64,000 bases of DNA, from NCBI GenBank assembly GCA_025617745.1, contig CM046855.1, positions 16,833,880 through 16,897,879 of the forward strand, read 5' to 3'. Of the stretch, positions 23,431-36,239 are shown one piece after another. The translations under genes and the position numbers were made by a program. The DNA is from Heliocidaris erythrogramma (Eukaryota > Echinodermata > Echinoidea > Camarodonta > Echinometridae). Within the stretch, counting starts at the first letter, position 1, and every line of letters begins with the position of its first letter. A model generated the notes under the pieces. It saw nothing but the letters and a program-made list of their open reading frames with translations. It searched no databases and was not told the DNA's origin.

Positions 23431-23499
23431 AGCATGTCTAGTTGATCAATTATGAGTATTTTGTTTTTGTTTTTGTTTATGTTTTGAATGCTATACTCA

Positions 23500-23645
23500 T
23501 GATATATTGTTTAGTTATGTCATGTGTTACTCTTATTACTATTATTATTATCATTATTATTATTATTCAGATTTTGATGTTATATTCGAACAAAATATTG
23601 ATAGATATATCAATAAAATTCAATGAATAAATGCATACATACATT
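23500..23645 (+). repeat. (TAT)n stretch and possible LINE-like 3' tail
   Basis: An interrupted (ATT)n run (about 23534-23568) is followed near 23610 by CAATAAAATTCAATGAATAA and CATACATACATT, which looks like the short-repeat tail of a plus-strand LINE. No coding body was recognised upstream. Confidence 0.35.
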
Positions 23646-23649
23646 AAAT

Positions 23650-24215
23650 ACTGGTTTTTCTTTTTACTATAATTTCTAACAGCAACAAAATAAATTTAGT
23701 TACTTGCGAAATGTATTCCTTAAACTTCTGAAAGTTCAAAACATATTTGCATTTTCGATTGGTGTATCGTCGTATAAATTTGCTCTAAATTGTTCCTCAC
23801 AAACGGTTTTTACACTTTACATCTTCATGAATTCACGATGTGTAATATTGACATTCTCGGGATCTACATGGGGTTATCTATATTTGTGAATATACACATT
23901 CATCCTTGAGCGTGTAAATTGGCAAATGAAGGAAGAATATAGTTCTCAATAGATAACAAAACGTTCAGATTATATTTTCCTAATCAATACTAGAAATCGG
24001 AATGAAAGAATAAAATAATCTGCCTACCAACCCAGCCCCTCTATTGGAATACGTGAGCTTATTACCGATTCTACCCCGTGAGATTCCTTATCTTTATAGT
24101 GATCGCTTTGTGGGCTGTATTTTTTTTTTCGGGGGTTATTTCACATCTCGACATTGATTGATGATGATCAAGCGATGTGGACAAACAATATAAGGGGTGA
24201 AGAATAGCTGGAGAT
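23650..24215. other. Unique DNA with TGATTGAT motif
   Basis: TGATTGAT at 24155-24162 matches a PBX/Hox-type composite core; single motifs of this length are expected by chance. No gene is seen. Confidence 0.3.
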
Positions 24216-24223
24216 ATATCACG

Positions 24224-24307
24224 AGGGGAGAGAGAAAGAAAGAAAGAAAGAGAGACAGAAAGAGAGAGAGATCGAGAGAGAGAGGGAGGGGGAGAGGGAG
24301 AGATAGA
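24224..24307. repeat. (GA)n/(GAAA)n polypurine microsatellite
   Basis: The plus strand is purine-rich with GAAA units, then GAGA and GGGAGA units. The overlapping Arg/Glu/Lys-rich frame is a repeat translation. Confidence 0.9.
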
Positions 24308-24309
24308 AT

Positions 24310-27300
24310 AAAGCTACAATGGGAGGGGGAGGCGCGTATTTGTCAAAATGCATTTCTAAAGCACATAACGGCCATTTTTGCATATTATACAATTTTCTTT
24401 AAACGTTGGGAATCGGTATTTTCCTTTTTGAAATAAATCTGTTTTGTTCTCATCAAAGCAATGAAGCAAATATATCGTTTCGAGAAATATCCGTTTGCAG
24501 ATGGGGTTGCGACAAAATTATATTCCTTTCATTCTGTCGTAAAGATCCTGCCCTCTTTTGACGTATCTAAAATAAATAATGAACTGGAATATAACTATAA
24601 AACTGCAAGTCATATACATTTTGGAATTGAATACTTTCATTCAACTATTTCATTCTATATTTTCATGATAACGTATATAGCGAATTGCGTCAGATAACAT
24701 TTGAATTGGTTGTCTAAAATATAGCGCCACCATGTTCGTCAAAGTCATTTTCACATAAATTTGTTTTGATAATGAAATTAATTGCAGTCAATCAAAACTA
24801 AATAAATATCTCCATTATTCTACAAAAATTAGTTGAATTAAAATCAATACTGCATTTACAAAAAGTTATCATATTCGAAGGTCAAACCAAGCAAAAGAGA
24901 ACATGGAATACAAAATATAATACCTTATCTTAAGTTAGACATTAAGAAAAGGAATATATACAGATTTTTATGTAAACATAATAATTTGATACCTACGTAA
25001 TTATAGTCTCAGTTACATTACTATTTTCGTCCTTTGCCCTAGAAGTGAGTTTGATGGACATACATTTACAACTGCAAAAAAGATAATGTGTACGATACAC
25101 ACAATTTAAGAAAATCACAGACCAGAAAATTATTATACGAGATTATAAGTCAGAATATATCTAACCTTTGAAGTATATCATGAATGCGAAGACCAATTTC
25201 TCGCCTGATATATTTTGCAAATAAAAATTGCCTGTTACTTTTTAAAGATATATACTGATGTAGGCCATGAAAGCAAAAAGTCAAGTAACGGTAATTACAC
25301 AAGCATATTTACACCAATAGCGGATATAGTATCATTTTCAAAATGTGTGTTTCTTTTTTGAATTTTTGCGACATAGAATTCACCATTTTAATACCTTCGA
25401 TACATTTACAGATCATATTAAAGAAAATCCCTGCCTGAAGCAAGCCGACAGAAATGAGACGAACGTTAAATACAGAATGCTCAAAAGCAAGTTAAAGCAA
25501 GCGGCCAAGTCAAAGTAACAATGCGGCTAGAAATGCGCCTTCCCAAATAAAAACCATGCCGAAGAAAGAACTAAGAATGTAGTTACATTGTAATTCTTTG
25601 ATTTTCTAGGATTATCATAACAAGCAAGTCAACAAAAATATGTGTTTGTAACAATAATAAAGGGGATTAAATACCCCAGATTGATTTTAAAAAGAAATGA
25701 GTTAAGAACCGTTATTTTCATGAAAGTACAATAGAAGGAACGAACAGTATATAGTAAAGTGATATTCAGTTTACTAGTATTCGTTTATTCCCCTCATTGT
25801 CATCATCTATCAAAGTATTATGGCTAAAGATAAATATGAACTCTTTATTTCTCCTGCATGCTTCTCAGCTTTTTCTACTGATAATAATTGTATGTCATAT
25901 AGCAATGCTTTTTCATTTTATTCTTAGCAAATTTTATGAAATATTCTCGGTGTTTTATTCCGTTTCTCCGGTTAGATATTTCTTCATAGTAAGGCATATT
26001 TCTTCCCCCCAAAAAATCAGTCGTAATAGGGAAAGCAAACGCCTCTTATTTTCCTTGAACGATCTCGCATAACATAGACATTCATTTTCCATTTCACGAG
26101 GAGTTCCATCGTTGCATTCAGAACAACATAATATCAACTTCAGTCAACTATACATCATTGTAATTTTACGAGCAAAATTTGCCTTAATATTTAATCAGAG
26201 ACTATAATAATATTTTATTTGAATGATTTATCAAGACAAGGATGATACGGATTTCATTATTAAATTTGCTTCCGTATAATTTTCGATTGGTTATCTTTTT
26301 TTATTATGCTGCCTTTGTCGGAACATCAACCTTTACTGATTGAAGAGGATGTTCCTTAGGATTTCTAGAAGTCAACATGCTACTTTTGTGAATGAAAAAA
26401 TAATATTAAATGACGTTTTTACTTTTAATTGATGATGAACAAAAATCAAAAGCTGAAAATGAACATATCATGGCATACGCCGTGTCATAAAGAACAATGA
26501 CTATGATGACATGGTCCCCCTACATTAAAGTGTATACACAGTTCACAAAACCATCGAATATTAACTTTAAATTATATCAGTATGATTTTAAATTAAATTC
26601 ATAATATCATAATATTGAATTGATTTCTAGAAATACGCTTTAAATCATAAAATAGCAACAACAAGCATAGGCCTATATCAGGGACGGGAGAATTTCGTTG
26701 TTTGTGAAGTACGGAACGTAACCTTGGTTGTCAGCCAAACGGTACCCGCAGGGACAGTGTGAGGTGACCGCTCTATGCACGCCATGCGCTCTTTCAGTTG
26801 CTTTCCCGTGTAGAATGATATGTATCTATTTGTTATTCCAAGGCGGCAAAATGAAGCCAAAATTATTCCCATACTTACAGATAACAGCGGAAAATATCAA
26901 TCTAAGTTATCTTTTGTTTTTATAGTAAAGAATAGGTCATGTTATTGTTCTCAAATGTATGTTAAATATTTATTTTTAATGTTTGTCCGTTAATTTGATT
27001 GAAATGTATAGTGCGCAGGCATTTCGTTTAACGTTCCTCCACATCTTATGTTTTTTCCAATAAAATATTCCATTGTTTCTTCTTCCACAAGTATGTGAAT
27101 TAATGCACTCTAGAAGATACTTTAACGAGTGATCTTCTTAATAAGTAAACATGTCGCTAAAATTAGTGCAAATCTACAAACATTAGAGCGTCCAAAGGTC
27201 AGGAGGAAAGACGGTACTTCGCTCTCGTTTCCAGCCTGAGCTCTTGGGGTGCTGACTTACTAGAGGTCCGCTGACGATATCGACATGCGGTTATCATTAC

Positions 27301-28655
27301 AGGAAATGCGTTCTTGGCTATTCTGTCATAATGAGTGTGTAATTCGCTTGTCATTTCTTGGAATTGTATTATATCAAATATAAATGATATTCTCTATACT
27401 TATAGTTCTATAATTCGTAGATCATGACCACAATGAATGCGGATACAACATGACACATAGTGTTGTTGTGTTTTTTTTTACTCATATAAGCTTTCAGGAT
27501 TCTGTGAGAATTTCCATGGAAAATGGCACACTTTTCATTGAAAAACTGAAGTTTATTCACTAACCAAATATTTATGAAATTTTCATGGTTATTATCCATC
27601 ATGTTCTTTAAAAAATGTTTTATCAGATTTTATAGACTATTTTATACTTATTTAGACTGAGCCGCAAGTTTCCTCCTGCAAATATTCTAAATTTAGTATT
27701 ATTCTTCTTTCTCTAATTTTTTTTGGAAATCATGTCAACACTAAAGTATAACATTTTCTTTTATAGATAGCATACTGGAATATCATTAATCACAAGAGGG
27801 GAATCCATCTGATAATTTGAACTCTATTAAGTAAAGTGATCTGTTTATATTTGAAAACATGAATTCATTCATCCGAAATTCATACTTCATTTCGTTCTTC
27901 TCTTTAAATATCAACGAAAATTATTTTACACCGACATTTTTACCTCAGCGTAAAGGCGATTCCATTGCCTAATTTCATCCATGATAATAATGACAATAAG
28001 AGCATAATGATCATATTGGAAAGGCACAAATGAAAGTAATTTCAATATGTTTACATAATTTGATTTTAATGATAATTACAAAACATTATTGTGAGAAAAT
28101 TATGAATAATAAAAAGGGAAACAGTTTGTTTATGTAAGAACATAATAATTATACTACATATTTTTATGCACGTATAATATTCAACGTTTTTCATGTTTCT
28201 AATAATTATTAGTTCAATTTATTATCATTTCAAGGAAACATACTTCTAAAAGCAAGGGGACACTCATATAATTCGTTTAGAAACATAACCAATGAAATCA
28301 TACGGGGGAAAGGGTAATTAATAAAAGTTGAATTCCAACAAAATGTATAATAATCAACAAAGCTTGGCATTCCTTGAATTACCGCTTCGTTATAAATGGC
28401 ATATGGTTTAAAGAATGCTGTTATGAAATTGAACGTTATCAAAATAAGGAAGAAGAAAACGGAACGAAACCAAAATTTTTCTATTAACTAGAATATGATT
28501 TTGTGATATTCGAACACAGGGAACACATTTTATTTTCAAGTCGCGTCTCGCCATCTTTCCGTTCTGCCGATATTATACAAGTCAGATACACGACTCAGAG
28601 ATGAAAATACTGACAGAAAGAATCTAATTTCTCTTCTTTCCGGCATTTTCTTTCT
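24310..28655. other. Long AT-rich stretch, no gene supported
   Basis: Over 4 kb without a recognisable exon, RNA gene or repeat family. Two GC-richer islets occur, near 25430-25570 and 27185-27300 (with TCGCTCTCG and CGATATCGACATGCGG). Frames up to 94 codons have no domain. Confidence 0.45.
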
Positions 28656-28659
28656 TTCA

Positions 28660-28880
28660 TCCATCCCAACTAGACCAAAAGCGATCGATTTCTGCGATCA
28701 GCAAGTCGATTCCAGCCCCCAGGCCCGAGTCTGGCGATAGAGATGTTAAGAGAAGAAGGAATTCAGCAGCACGCCAAAAACACGGACATGAAGGAGTTCT
28801 CCAATTTTTGGAGTGGGCGCCATTTTGGAGATCGTGCTAGGGAGACGGAAAACCACGAAACTTTGCCGGTTTCATTCTAT
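28660..28880. other. GC-richer patch, candidate regulatory element
   Basis: Balanced composition with GCGATCGATTTCTGCGATC near 28680 (an imperfect inverted pair of GCGATC and GATCGC-like units), CGAGTCTGGCG, and GGGCGCCATTTTGG. A 65-codon frame crosses it without recognisable domain. Function unknown. Confidence 0.3.
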
Positions 28881-29002
28881 GTCAATCAATATGAAACGAC
28901 CTTGGTGAAATGTGCTACCATTTCATTATCGACAACATGATCATCTTCACTTCTCTTACAGGCGCCTAAGCATCTCTTTTGCCCGACATGACCAAATTCT
29001 TT

Positions 29003-29027
29003 CCCCCTTTCTCTCTCTCTCTCTCTA
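29003..29027. repeat. (CT)n microsatellite
   Basis: Short uninterrupted (CT)n run preceded by CCCCC. Confidence 0.85.
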
Positions 29028-29029
29028 TT

Positions 29030-30900
29030 CAACAGAGAGTGTCTTTGGACCTCTGGTATTATAAGTTATGAATAAAAGACATATTTTCATCATAACACAC
29101 GATTTGGAGGTGACCTACTTTATGCCCTGCGAAAAGGAGTTGTTTGTGGCTTGGCAATTCTTATTTTCATTTTTCCTTTACTTTCTCTTATCACAAAGAT
29201 CACCTGATAATGCTTCCTCTCCTTACGGTGTCCCATGTTCATCACCTCTCTAGAGAGGGAGTGGATTAGTTCTCTTTTCTTCTAACGGATAATGGTACCA
29301 GACGAAGAGAAAGTGCGCGACAGACCGCCAGCGAGCGAGCGATGGAGGAGAAGAAGTTTTGAAATTGGTGGAGAAGCCCTTATTTTTTAGCAGGTTCCAA
29401 CCTTCAAAGAAAAAGAATTTCGTGGACTGTTTTCTGCTCAATTGGTCCTATTTAACCGTGAACAAAACACTCTGTAACCGAGTTGTTGACTTTACAGACA
29501 TGTCCCTGCAAGCCGTCTTTATTCATTGACCGACTTCTATGGCTATCTGTACGGCAGCATTATTGATGGGTAAACAGAATATTGATCAGATCCAAAGCAA
29601 AAGAAATAAAATTCAAAAGGTTCTAGATTAATTTGATTGTATTGTCATAATTGCAACTTACAGTATATATCATTTAAAGGTATTTTTGTCATACTTAATT
29701 TATGCTATTATCAAATTGTAACAGATATTACATTTTCAAATTGTTTGGAAGGTTCTCGTAGTTCACAAAGACGTATTTTGACTTGATGTAATTTGTAATT
29801 ACCTCGCAGATAACCGTGTTAAAGGTCATGTTCTGAAAATCATCAAAGAAAAAACAACAACTACCCTGTCCGTAACACAACCATTTCTACCAAATTAGTT
29901 TCAGGAATTATGGCGCGCCCTTTTTCCTCCTCTTCTCAATTTTCGTCTTTTCTTTTTTTCCCCGCCATTGCGCTCATTGTCATTCTAGATGGTCGTCTGC
30001 TCTGTCGTTCGATGGTCACGTATGTCGGATGTAGGTCCGTCTCGCTCAAGTCTCTCACTGTTCCGATCCCCAACCCTATCACACTCGATGCTTTGACTAT
30101 TGGGGATTCGCCAGCATGCCATGCTCGCATGTTCCGTCTCCCCGCTCTCTTTTTCTAGCTTCACTCTCATTCCCTGAGCAACTTCCACCAATTTCTCTTG
30201 TGTCCCCCAAAAAGCTTCTTATAAGATCAAAAGGGGGTACCATACACGAACATGCTGCATGGCGTTAAGATTTCAAATCTGACTGTAGCGAGAAGAATAC
30301 CGCGTCCATCAAAATTGACGGAAAACGTAATGGCGAGGAAATGTTTTTATGAGAAATGAGCCTTAACTTACCGGTTTATGATGAGGTCATCGAGATGGGT
30401 AGCTTTAGGAGCATGTGGAACTGATGACAGAACAACTGTGTAATGGCGATTTTGCACCTTCCTTTTTCTCTTTTCTTTGCTGGTTCTTTTTCTCTCTCCA
30501 CTTCGGTTATAAATTCGTCTGACAGCCTCCAAAAGGAGAGGTAGAGAGAAGGCAAGGATTGTGTACAGAGTCGCTATGCATACAGTCAACTACGTTCCTC
30601 TGTTTGCTCTTACCTACGACAAGTCTACCAGACAAGTTTGTTCTCTCTCCATCCATTTTCATCCTCACATTATTCCCTTCAAAATATTGGAAGTGAAGGG
30701 AGACAGGACCGAGATATAAAGACGCATCCCAAATCCATGTATCTGTCTTAATACATGAGGAGAAAACCTCGATTTTTGTGACATTTTTCATGCGTTTACA
30801 AATGGCCAAAAATTTGCCAATGTCATGAAAGTTTAGGCCTTCATAATTTTAGGCTGAAACCCAAACCGGCCATTTCTCCGGTTCTATTTGCCAGCAAACC
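29030..30900. other. Mixed DNA with GC-richer segments, no gene supported
   Basis: GC-richer segments occur near 29320-29345 (CGCCAGCGAGCGAGCG), 29905-30160 and 30380-30620. Overlapping short frames on both strands at 29910-30191 carry no recognisable domain. No RNA gene is seen. Confidence 0.4.
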
Positions 30901-30969
30901 GTTGCGCCATTACGTTTCCTTTCATGAAGCACGGCAAACCATCGTACCAGGTTTGCTCCTGTTAGCTTT

Positions 30970-31025
30970 ACACCCCAAACCCCTTTCCCTATCTCTCCTC
31001 CTTTCTCTTTCTCTTTCCCACTCCA
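30970..31025. repeat. Pyrimidine-rich CTCC/CTTT stretch
   Basis: C+T-rich low-complexity sequence; the overlapping minus frame is Arg/Glu-rich and repeat derived. Confidence 0.65.
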
Positions 31026-31029
31026 ATAT

Positions 31030-33290
31030 TCGTTTGCTTAATTTTTCCCAGTTTATCTGGAACAAACATTCAAACCATTCAATTACTCTACTCCAATTTT
31101 CACAACGATAAGAGTCCACCATCTTGTTAGAAACGGATGTCAAATATGCTAGGAAAATACCCAAATAAAAATGTTGAGAATACTATCACACCTCAACATA
31201 TAATTATGTCAAGTGTCTACGATTTACCAAAATAATTCATAAGAAGCGACATCATAGTTTTTGCTAATATTGAACGTCACGTACCTTGATTAGAATACAA
31301 GAGCGATATATAATTTTACCAGCAAAAAAACGAAGAAAGAAAATAATTTAAAAATATATAATTTTTTTTTTAATTTCGTTTTATCAAGAATAACCAAACA
31401 AGATAACGGTATACGTACGTCCTTGACTTAATAGTACAGTATCGTACCACAGTTTTCCAAGTATAGATATGCTTCATGAGTATAATCGAACTTGCTGTCT
31501 CGTTATTCAACCTGTAATGGAATTATAGATAAAGAGAAACTGGCTAAAAGTTACTCTGAATTGCTTATAATGCAGGGGATAGGTTGACTGGACTAGCAAA
31601 ACTATACACGAACTAATGAAAACTTTCTGCAAAATCACAGTCCCTGAAAAACACAGCTCTCGTTTGCCCATAATTTTCTGTTAACGAGAAACCGCGTATT
31701 AGGAATATTGTCAGGACAACCAGGATTTCCATTTATTTTGTTTTTATTCATTACTGATTTTATATATTTTCTTCCAAAATCGTTTGTCTGGTACAGTTAT
31801 AAACATTCAGTGTAATTTTCGTTAGATTCTGTGAGAAAAGATTTTCTGCTAATTTCCAGAATTCCAGATGGATAAGTATGAATATCAAATTCACTTTCCA
31901 TATAATATAATAATAATTTCTGAATATTGATTGAGCTTTGCCAAATAAATTGTTTCACTATAATCTAGTGTCGGCTCTTTTGCTCTTCTCTCATATTTAC
32001 AGGATTAAATAAGATATATTTACAGTAAAAGACATTTATTCATTAATTCAGTACGAAAGGGCCAATTGACGCCATGACATGAAAAGTGAATATTCGAATG
32101 TTGGACATAATTATATGTTTTTGTTCGTAAATACTTAATTCAAACAATCTTTTTGGGGAAATTCTTCAAATATCACATTCCTACTTATATATACTACACA
32201 ATCGCTTAAAATTATAACAAATATCGGTTCTGTGTTGGTGTCAAAATTTTGATTATAACCTCAGTATAAACAAAAAGGGCCGCTTTGTGGTTAGTTGTCT
32301 CTCCGGGTAAATACGTAGCCTATTACTGGAGATTGCAGATCAATTACCAAGTATAATTGGGGGGAATTTTTGTTACTCGTTTCACTGCTCAATTCCTAAA
32401 CATAGAATTTGTGTCGACGCACGTACAGGTACAGAGACGTGCTAGATGCATTTAATTGTTCATACCTGCTGATAGCTTGAAAACAAAAACAAGCTAAAAT
32501 TACTGGTCAAAAGCACGAACGTTTGGTTAGTCAGGTTTGTAGCATTGTATTCAATATAATATAGTTTATGGCCAAAGACAATACTGTTTTGACATTGCTG
32601 TCCAGTTCTTTAAGCAAAAATTGCAGCGAACTGGCTTCAATCTCACAAATTCAATAGATGATGAAGTTAGTTTAAAGATTTCCTGGCACTTAATATTACC
32701 TACAATAAGTTTCTTATTTTGTTTTGAGGTCCCATTTGATGCGTTTATTCAACAAAGGATTTTCAATACACAGAGAATTTTCAATATAGATATTTTTTTA
32801 ACAGAGTCTTGCTTGTATCACTGTAATCAACAGATAAGATTATCGGAAAATATATTTCATATTTGTTATCAGTATTTCGAAACCAGAATGTGCGATTTCA
32901 CTGAAACAATGCACCTGTGAATATTGGATATCTTTTCTAACTGTGTTTCCTCCATATTTTGGGAGGTAAAAGTTTCTAACGGTACTTTGCTATCTACGAT
33001 AGATTAAGCACTTACAAACGTAATAAGGCATGTTTCTGTGTTATTTTTGTGTTGTTGTTGCTGCTTTGGCACTTTGAAAGAGAAAGAGCCTCTTATGTTT
33101 GCTGCTTAGATAAATCATGTTGTCAAAACTGAATGATTTAAAGTTTTGTTCCACCTCCATCTACAATATTTGATTCAAATTTATTCACACATTTTGTGCG
33201 CGTATATGATCGAAATTGACTCATGGTATTTGATTACAATAATTCCCCAAAAATGAATGTTATATACTTGGTATTACTAGTTTTTCTGCA
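31030..33290. other. AT-rich spacer, no gene supported
   Basis: A 99-codon frame at 32621-32920 lacks any recognisable domain. No repeat family was recognised. Confidence 0.45.
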
Positions 33291-33294
33291 TCTC

Positions 33295-33770
33295 TTTATC
33301 CTCCCCACTCGCCTCCTTTCCCAATGTCTATTTCTTTCATAAATTCTTTCTCCCTCTCTCTCGCTTTCTACATCATATCTCTTTCCACCTTTTTTTAAAA
33401 ATATTATTTCTTTTTCTCTTTCAGATCACTCGTTCTTAGAATAACCTGATCATATCTCCTATGAATTATGTCTTTATATTGATAACTATCTTTCTTTTCA
33501 TTGCTTCAAACCATTTCTCATTCGGTTAAAGCTAGTCTCTATATCTTTATCTCATTCTTTCTCCTTCAGACGTCTTGCTCACTTTTCTGCTCCCCTCCAC
33601 TACACAATGCTTCAACTTTTTTTTGATTATTCACGCCCAACCTCGAAATGAATGTTATTTGTCATTCAAACTCAGTCGCTCCATTCTCTTTCTCTCCCCC
33701 TCTCTGTCTATCTCGCTCTGTCTCTCTCTGTCCCTGTCTCTCTCTCTATTTCTTTCATATAATAAAGCAG
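33295..33770. repeat. Pyrimidine-rich region with (CT)n at 33676-33755
   Basis: C+T-rich plus strand containing interrupted (CT)n. The 158-codon plus frame beginning at 33575 owes its first half to this repeat and is not taken as a gene. Confidence 0.8.
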
Positions 33771-34024
33771 CGTTCTTTTCATCCCCGACCCTGCTTGATA
33801 TGCATCGCCCAAGCTGCCCGGTCCGCAATGTAAATTTGCTCAGTTCTACCAGGCCTGATAGAAGCTACCACGTTAAAGTGCCACTCAGAAACATTTCACA
33901 AGGAAATGAGACAAGGTCTGGTCTTACAAAGGGCCTTCAGATCCACCCTTCTTTTGCTTTCCCCCTTTTCCCTCTCATCAAACCCCCACCTGACAAGAAA
34001 GTTCAACTCACCTATTCATCAGTG

Positions 34025-34096
34025 CACCCCCCCCCAAAAGAGGATCCCTGATTCAAGTTCAGCGCTGATAAAGAAGAAAATGGGGGGGGGGGGGGG
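34025..34096. repeat. C9 and G15 homopolymers
   Basis: C9 near 34026-34035 and an uninterrupted G15 at 34082-34096 on the plus strand, about 50 bp apart. They could pair as an inverted homopolymer hairpin. Confidence 0.9.
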
Positions 34097-34099
34097 TGG

Positions 34100-35205
34100 A
34101 TTCAGCTAGAAGCGAAGGTCACATGTCAAGACGCTACTTTAAAATGTGAGACTGTAATATGGTCTATGAACCCTATAGTCATGCCATCCAACGTGTAGTA
34201 TAGCATCAGAATAGAGAGTAATCACGGAATATCCATGAATCATAAGCATTATGACATAATGTTATTCGAAATGCTAAGTGAAACTGGTCAGCCCTACAGT
34301 GCCCATATATACCAAAACAAAATTTATCCAAATTGAACATTCATCGGGGCTCAGAGTAGACATATAGAATGCCATATCATGGATTCGTTAAGTATTAGTA
34401 CCACAGTAGATGTAATATAGCAATAAGTTCAATCTTATATCATGGAATTTCCTGATCCATAGTCGGATAGTTCAGTTCCATTATACAATGGAAGAACTCC
34501 CCAGTCATTGTATGATAAGCGTTAAGACAACATTGTTTCAATATGAAAAAATTGAACCCATTCCAAGTTCCTCATATCTGGTTAGTACTTAAAATAATAT
34601 TATTACTCAATTGTGTAATATTTTTTCAAGTCTGCGGCACAAATGTGTCGAAGTATATCTGCGAGCGGTTATTTTTTCTGGAAATATTTTATTTGGTGTG
34701 ATAATCTTAAGAGACACCATTAAAATGCACATGCAGGTACAACTGCACATTATAAATTTCTTTGCAAGTAGTAGTCATATTATATCGTTAAACAGTAATA
34801 ATACATCAAGGAGCATTCAGTCTCCTCGAAGAAAATCATTGCTTTATTACAATCTTCGATTATCTCTAGGCTAGAGTCATGAAGCCGTTACCATGACAAC
34901 TGCCTCCGTTGTTGGAAGATGAGCTGGGCATCTCTATTTTATTCGATGGGTAAACATTCTGGGTTGGGTAAAACGTTGGCCCATATACCAACTAGTGAGC
35001 CATTTTGGATGGTACATTCTTCCACATAAAATTATAAAAAGGAAACAGCCTGTGTGGCAATCTGTATGCTCCTAATTTAGGTTATACTATATAGCGAAAA
35101 GAACAAGACGACACTGCTCCAATTAATGCTGTATAGAAGAGAATTCCTTCTCTTTACGTTTTGTTATGTTATGTAACTGTTCTGACATTACTTTTTTCCT
35201 TCTAA
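34100..35205. other. AT-rich spacer, no gene seen
   Basis: TTCCATT and AATGGAA form a small hairpin near 34477-34494. Nothing else is supported. Confidence 0.4.
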
Positions 35206-35214
35206 ATTCCACAT

Positions 35215-35365
35215 CAGTGGCGTATCCAGAATGACCGAAGCAGGCGTACGTCCCCCATCCCCTTGTTTGCAGGCAAGGAAAAATCATATAACATACAATG
35301 TAGGTAAGTATAAAGCACACTGGTTTTAAAATGCACCTCACCCCTCCCCCGTGTGGGGAGGATCC
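35215..35365. mobile_element. Dispersed repeat with CAGTGGCGTATCCAG head
   Basis: CAGTGGCGTATCCAGAATG at 35215 aligns with the head at 20033 and, inverted, with 41065 downwards. With the latter it also shares a GAAGC-GGCGTA-G-CCCC block. A GC-rich segment with CCCCTCCCCCGTGTGGGGAGG (split: CCCCTCCCCC then GTGTGGGGAGG) lies near 35341-35361. It is hAT-like by its terminal motif only, and non-coding. Confidence 0.5.
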
Positions 35366-35469
35366 TCTCATCTTATCCATTTGTTGATACGACAGTGCAC
35401 ATTGTTACAAAATATTATGGTCGTTTCACCCTGAATATGTCCCTTTTTCTCTTTTTCTGTTTTGTCTCA

Positions 35470-35470
<1 letters not shown>

Positions 35471-35500
<30 letters not shown>

Positions 35501-35527
35501 GTCTTGTATTGCTTTACTTCCGAGGAC

Positions 35528-35561
<34 letters not shown>

Positions 35562-35622
35562 CGACACACACACACCGACACACCCACACCCACCCACACA
35601 CCCACACAAACTCACACCTGCA
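35471..35622. repeat. (CT)n and (CA)n compound microsatellite
   Basis: (CT)n at 35471-35487 runs into (CA)n to about 35500, and a second, longer CA-rich block (35526-35622) has CACC and CCGA interruptions. The overlapping Thr/His/Pro frames are repeat translations. Confidence 0.95.
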
Positions 35623-35724
35623 CACATACATACTATTTCTCTCCGATATTATCTGAATAACATCTGGCTATACATGCTTCTGTATCTTCTTTAATGTCCC
35701 TTTAATTGTTTCTTTTTCTGTTTC

Positions 35725-35810
35725 ATCTCTCTCTATCTTTCTCTCTCTTTGTCCGTCTGTCTATGTCTCTCTGTCCTTTTCTCTCCCTCTCTTCCCTTCT
35801 TGTTTATCAA
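35725..35810. repeat. (CT)n-rich stretch
   Basis: C+T-rich with CTCT and GTCTGTCT units. Confidence 0.8.
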
Positions 35811-35839
35811 GTTATAGTTATTCATTCATCCACCTCGCA

Positions 35840-36025
35840 TCCCATCCCTCCCATCACGTCAGCTCCAAATCCTTTGCCTCCCCGCCTCGCTCCTCCCAAC
35901 AACACATCCGAGACTTCCCCCAAACACTTCTCGTTTCCGGCTTCTCGTGCCCCGCGAGACGAGAGAATGGCCCTAGCAAGCTGGTTGACCTCGTCAAAGT
36001 TACCATCCCAGCTTCCGGTTTAACC
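35840..36025. other. GC-richer patch
   Basis: C-rich then CpG-bearing sequence (CCCGCCTCGC, TTTCCGGCTTC, CCCCGCGAGACGAGAG). It contains no recognisable domain, although a frame crosses it. Candidate regulatory patch, or decayed exon; not resolvable. Confidence 0.3.
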
Positions 36026-36188
36026 CTCCTAGGAACTCACAAAGATCCAAGATCATCCTTCATAATAATTATCATAATTATTCAACTTTTCGGCCTACCG
36101 TCGCGTCGACTACACATGATGTACATGCAGGATTCTGGAGCAACAAGCTTATAGCGGACGAAAATACGAATACCGTACCTTATATTAC

Positions 36189-36235
36189 GTCGGATCAAGG
36201 AGTTATCACGGTCTGTGATAACTCCTTGGTCGGAT
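36189..36235. repeat. 33 bp perfect inverted repeat flanked by 7 bp direct repeats
   Basis: CAAGGAGTTATCAC (36196-36209) and GTGATAACTCCTTG (36215-36228) form a perfect 14 bp stem around a 5-base loop. GTCGGAT occurs immediately before (36189-36195) and immediately after (36229-36235). The arrangement looks like a tiny palindromic insertion with a target duplication, or a structured regulatory site. No known family is recognised. Confidence 0.8.
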
Positions 36236-36239
36236 ATAC

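Noticed and set aside
33575-34051. 158-codon plus-strand frame
   Set aside because: The first half is a (CT)n repeat translation (Ser/Leu/Cys/Phe); the second half runs into a C-rich stretch and shows no domain.
35462-35694. Thr/His/Pro-rich open frames over 35.5 kb
   Set aside because: They are translations of the (CA)n and (CT)n microsatellites in two frames.
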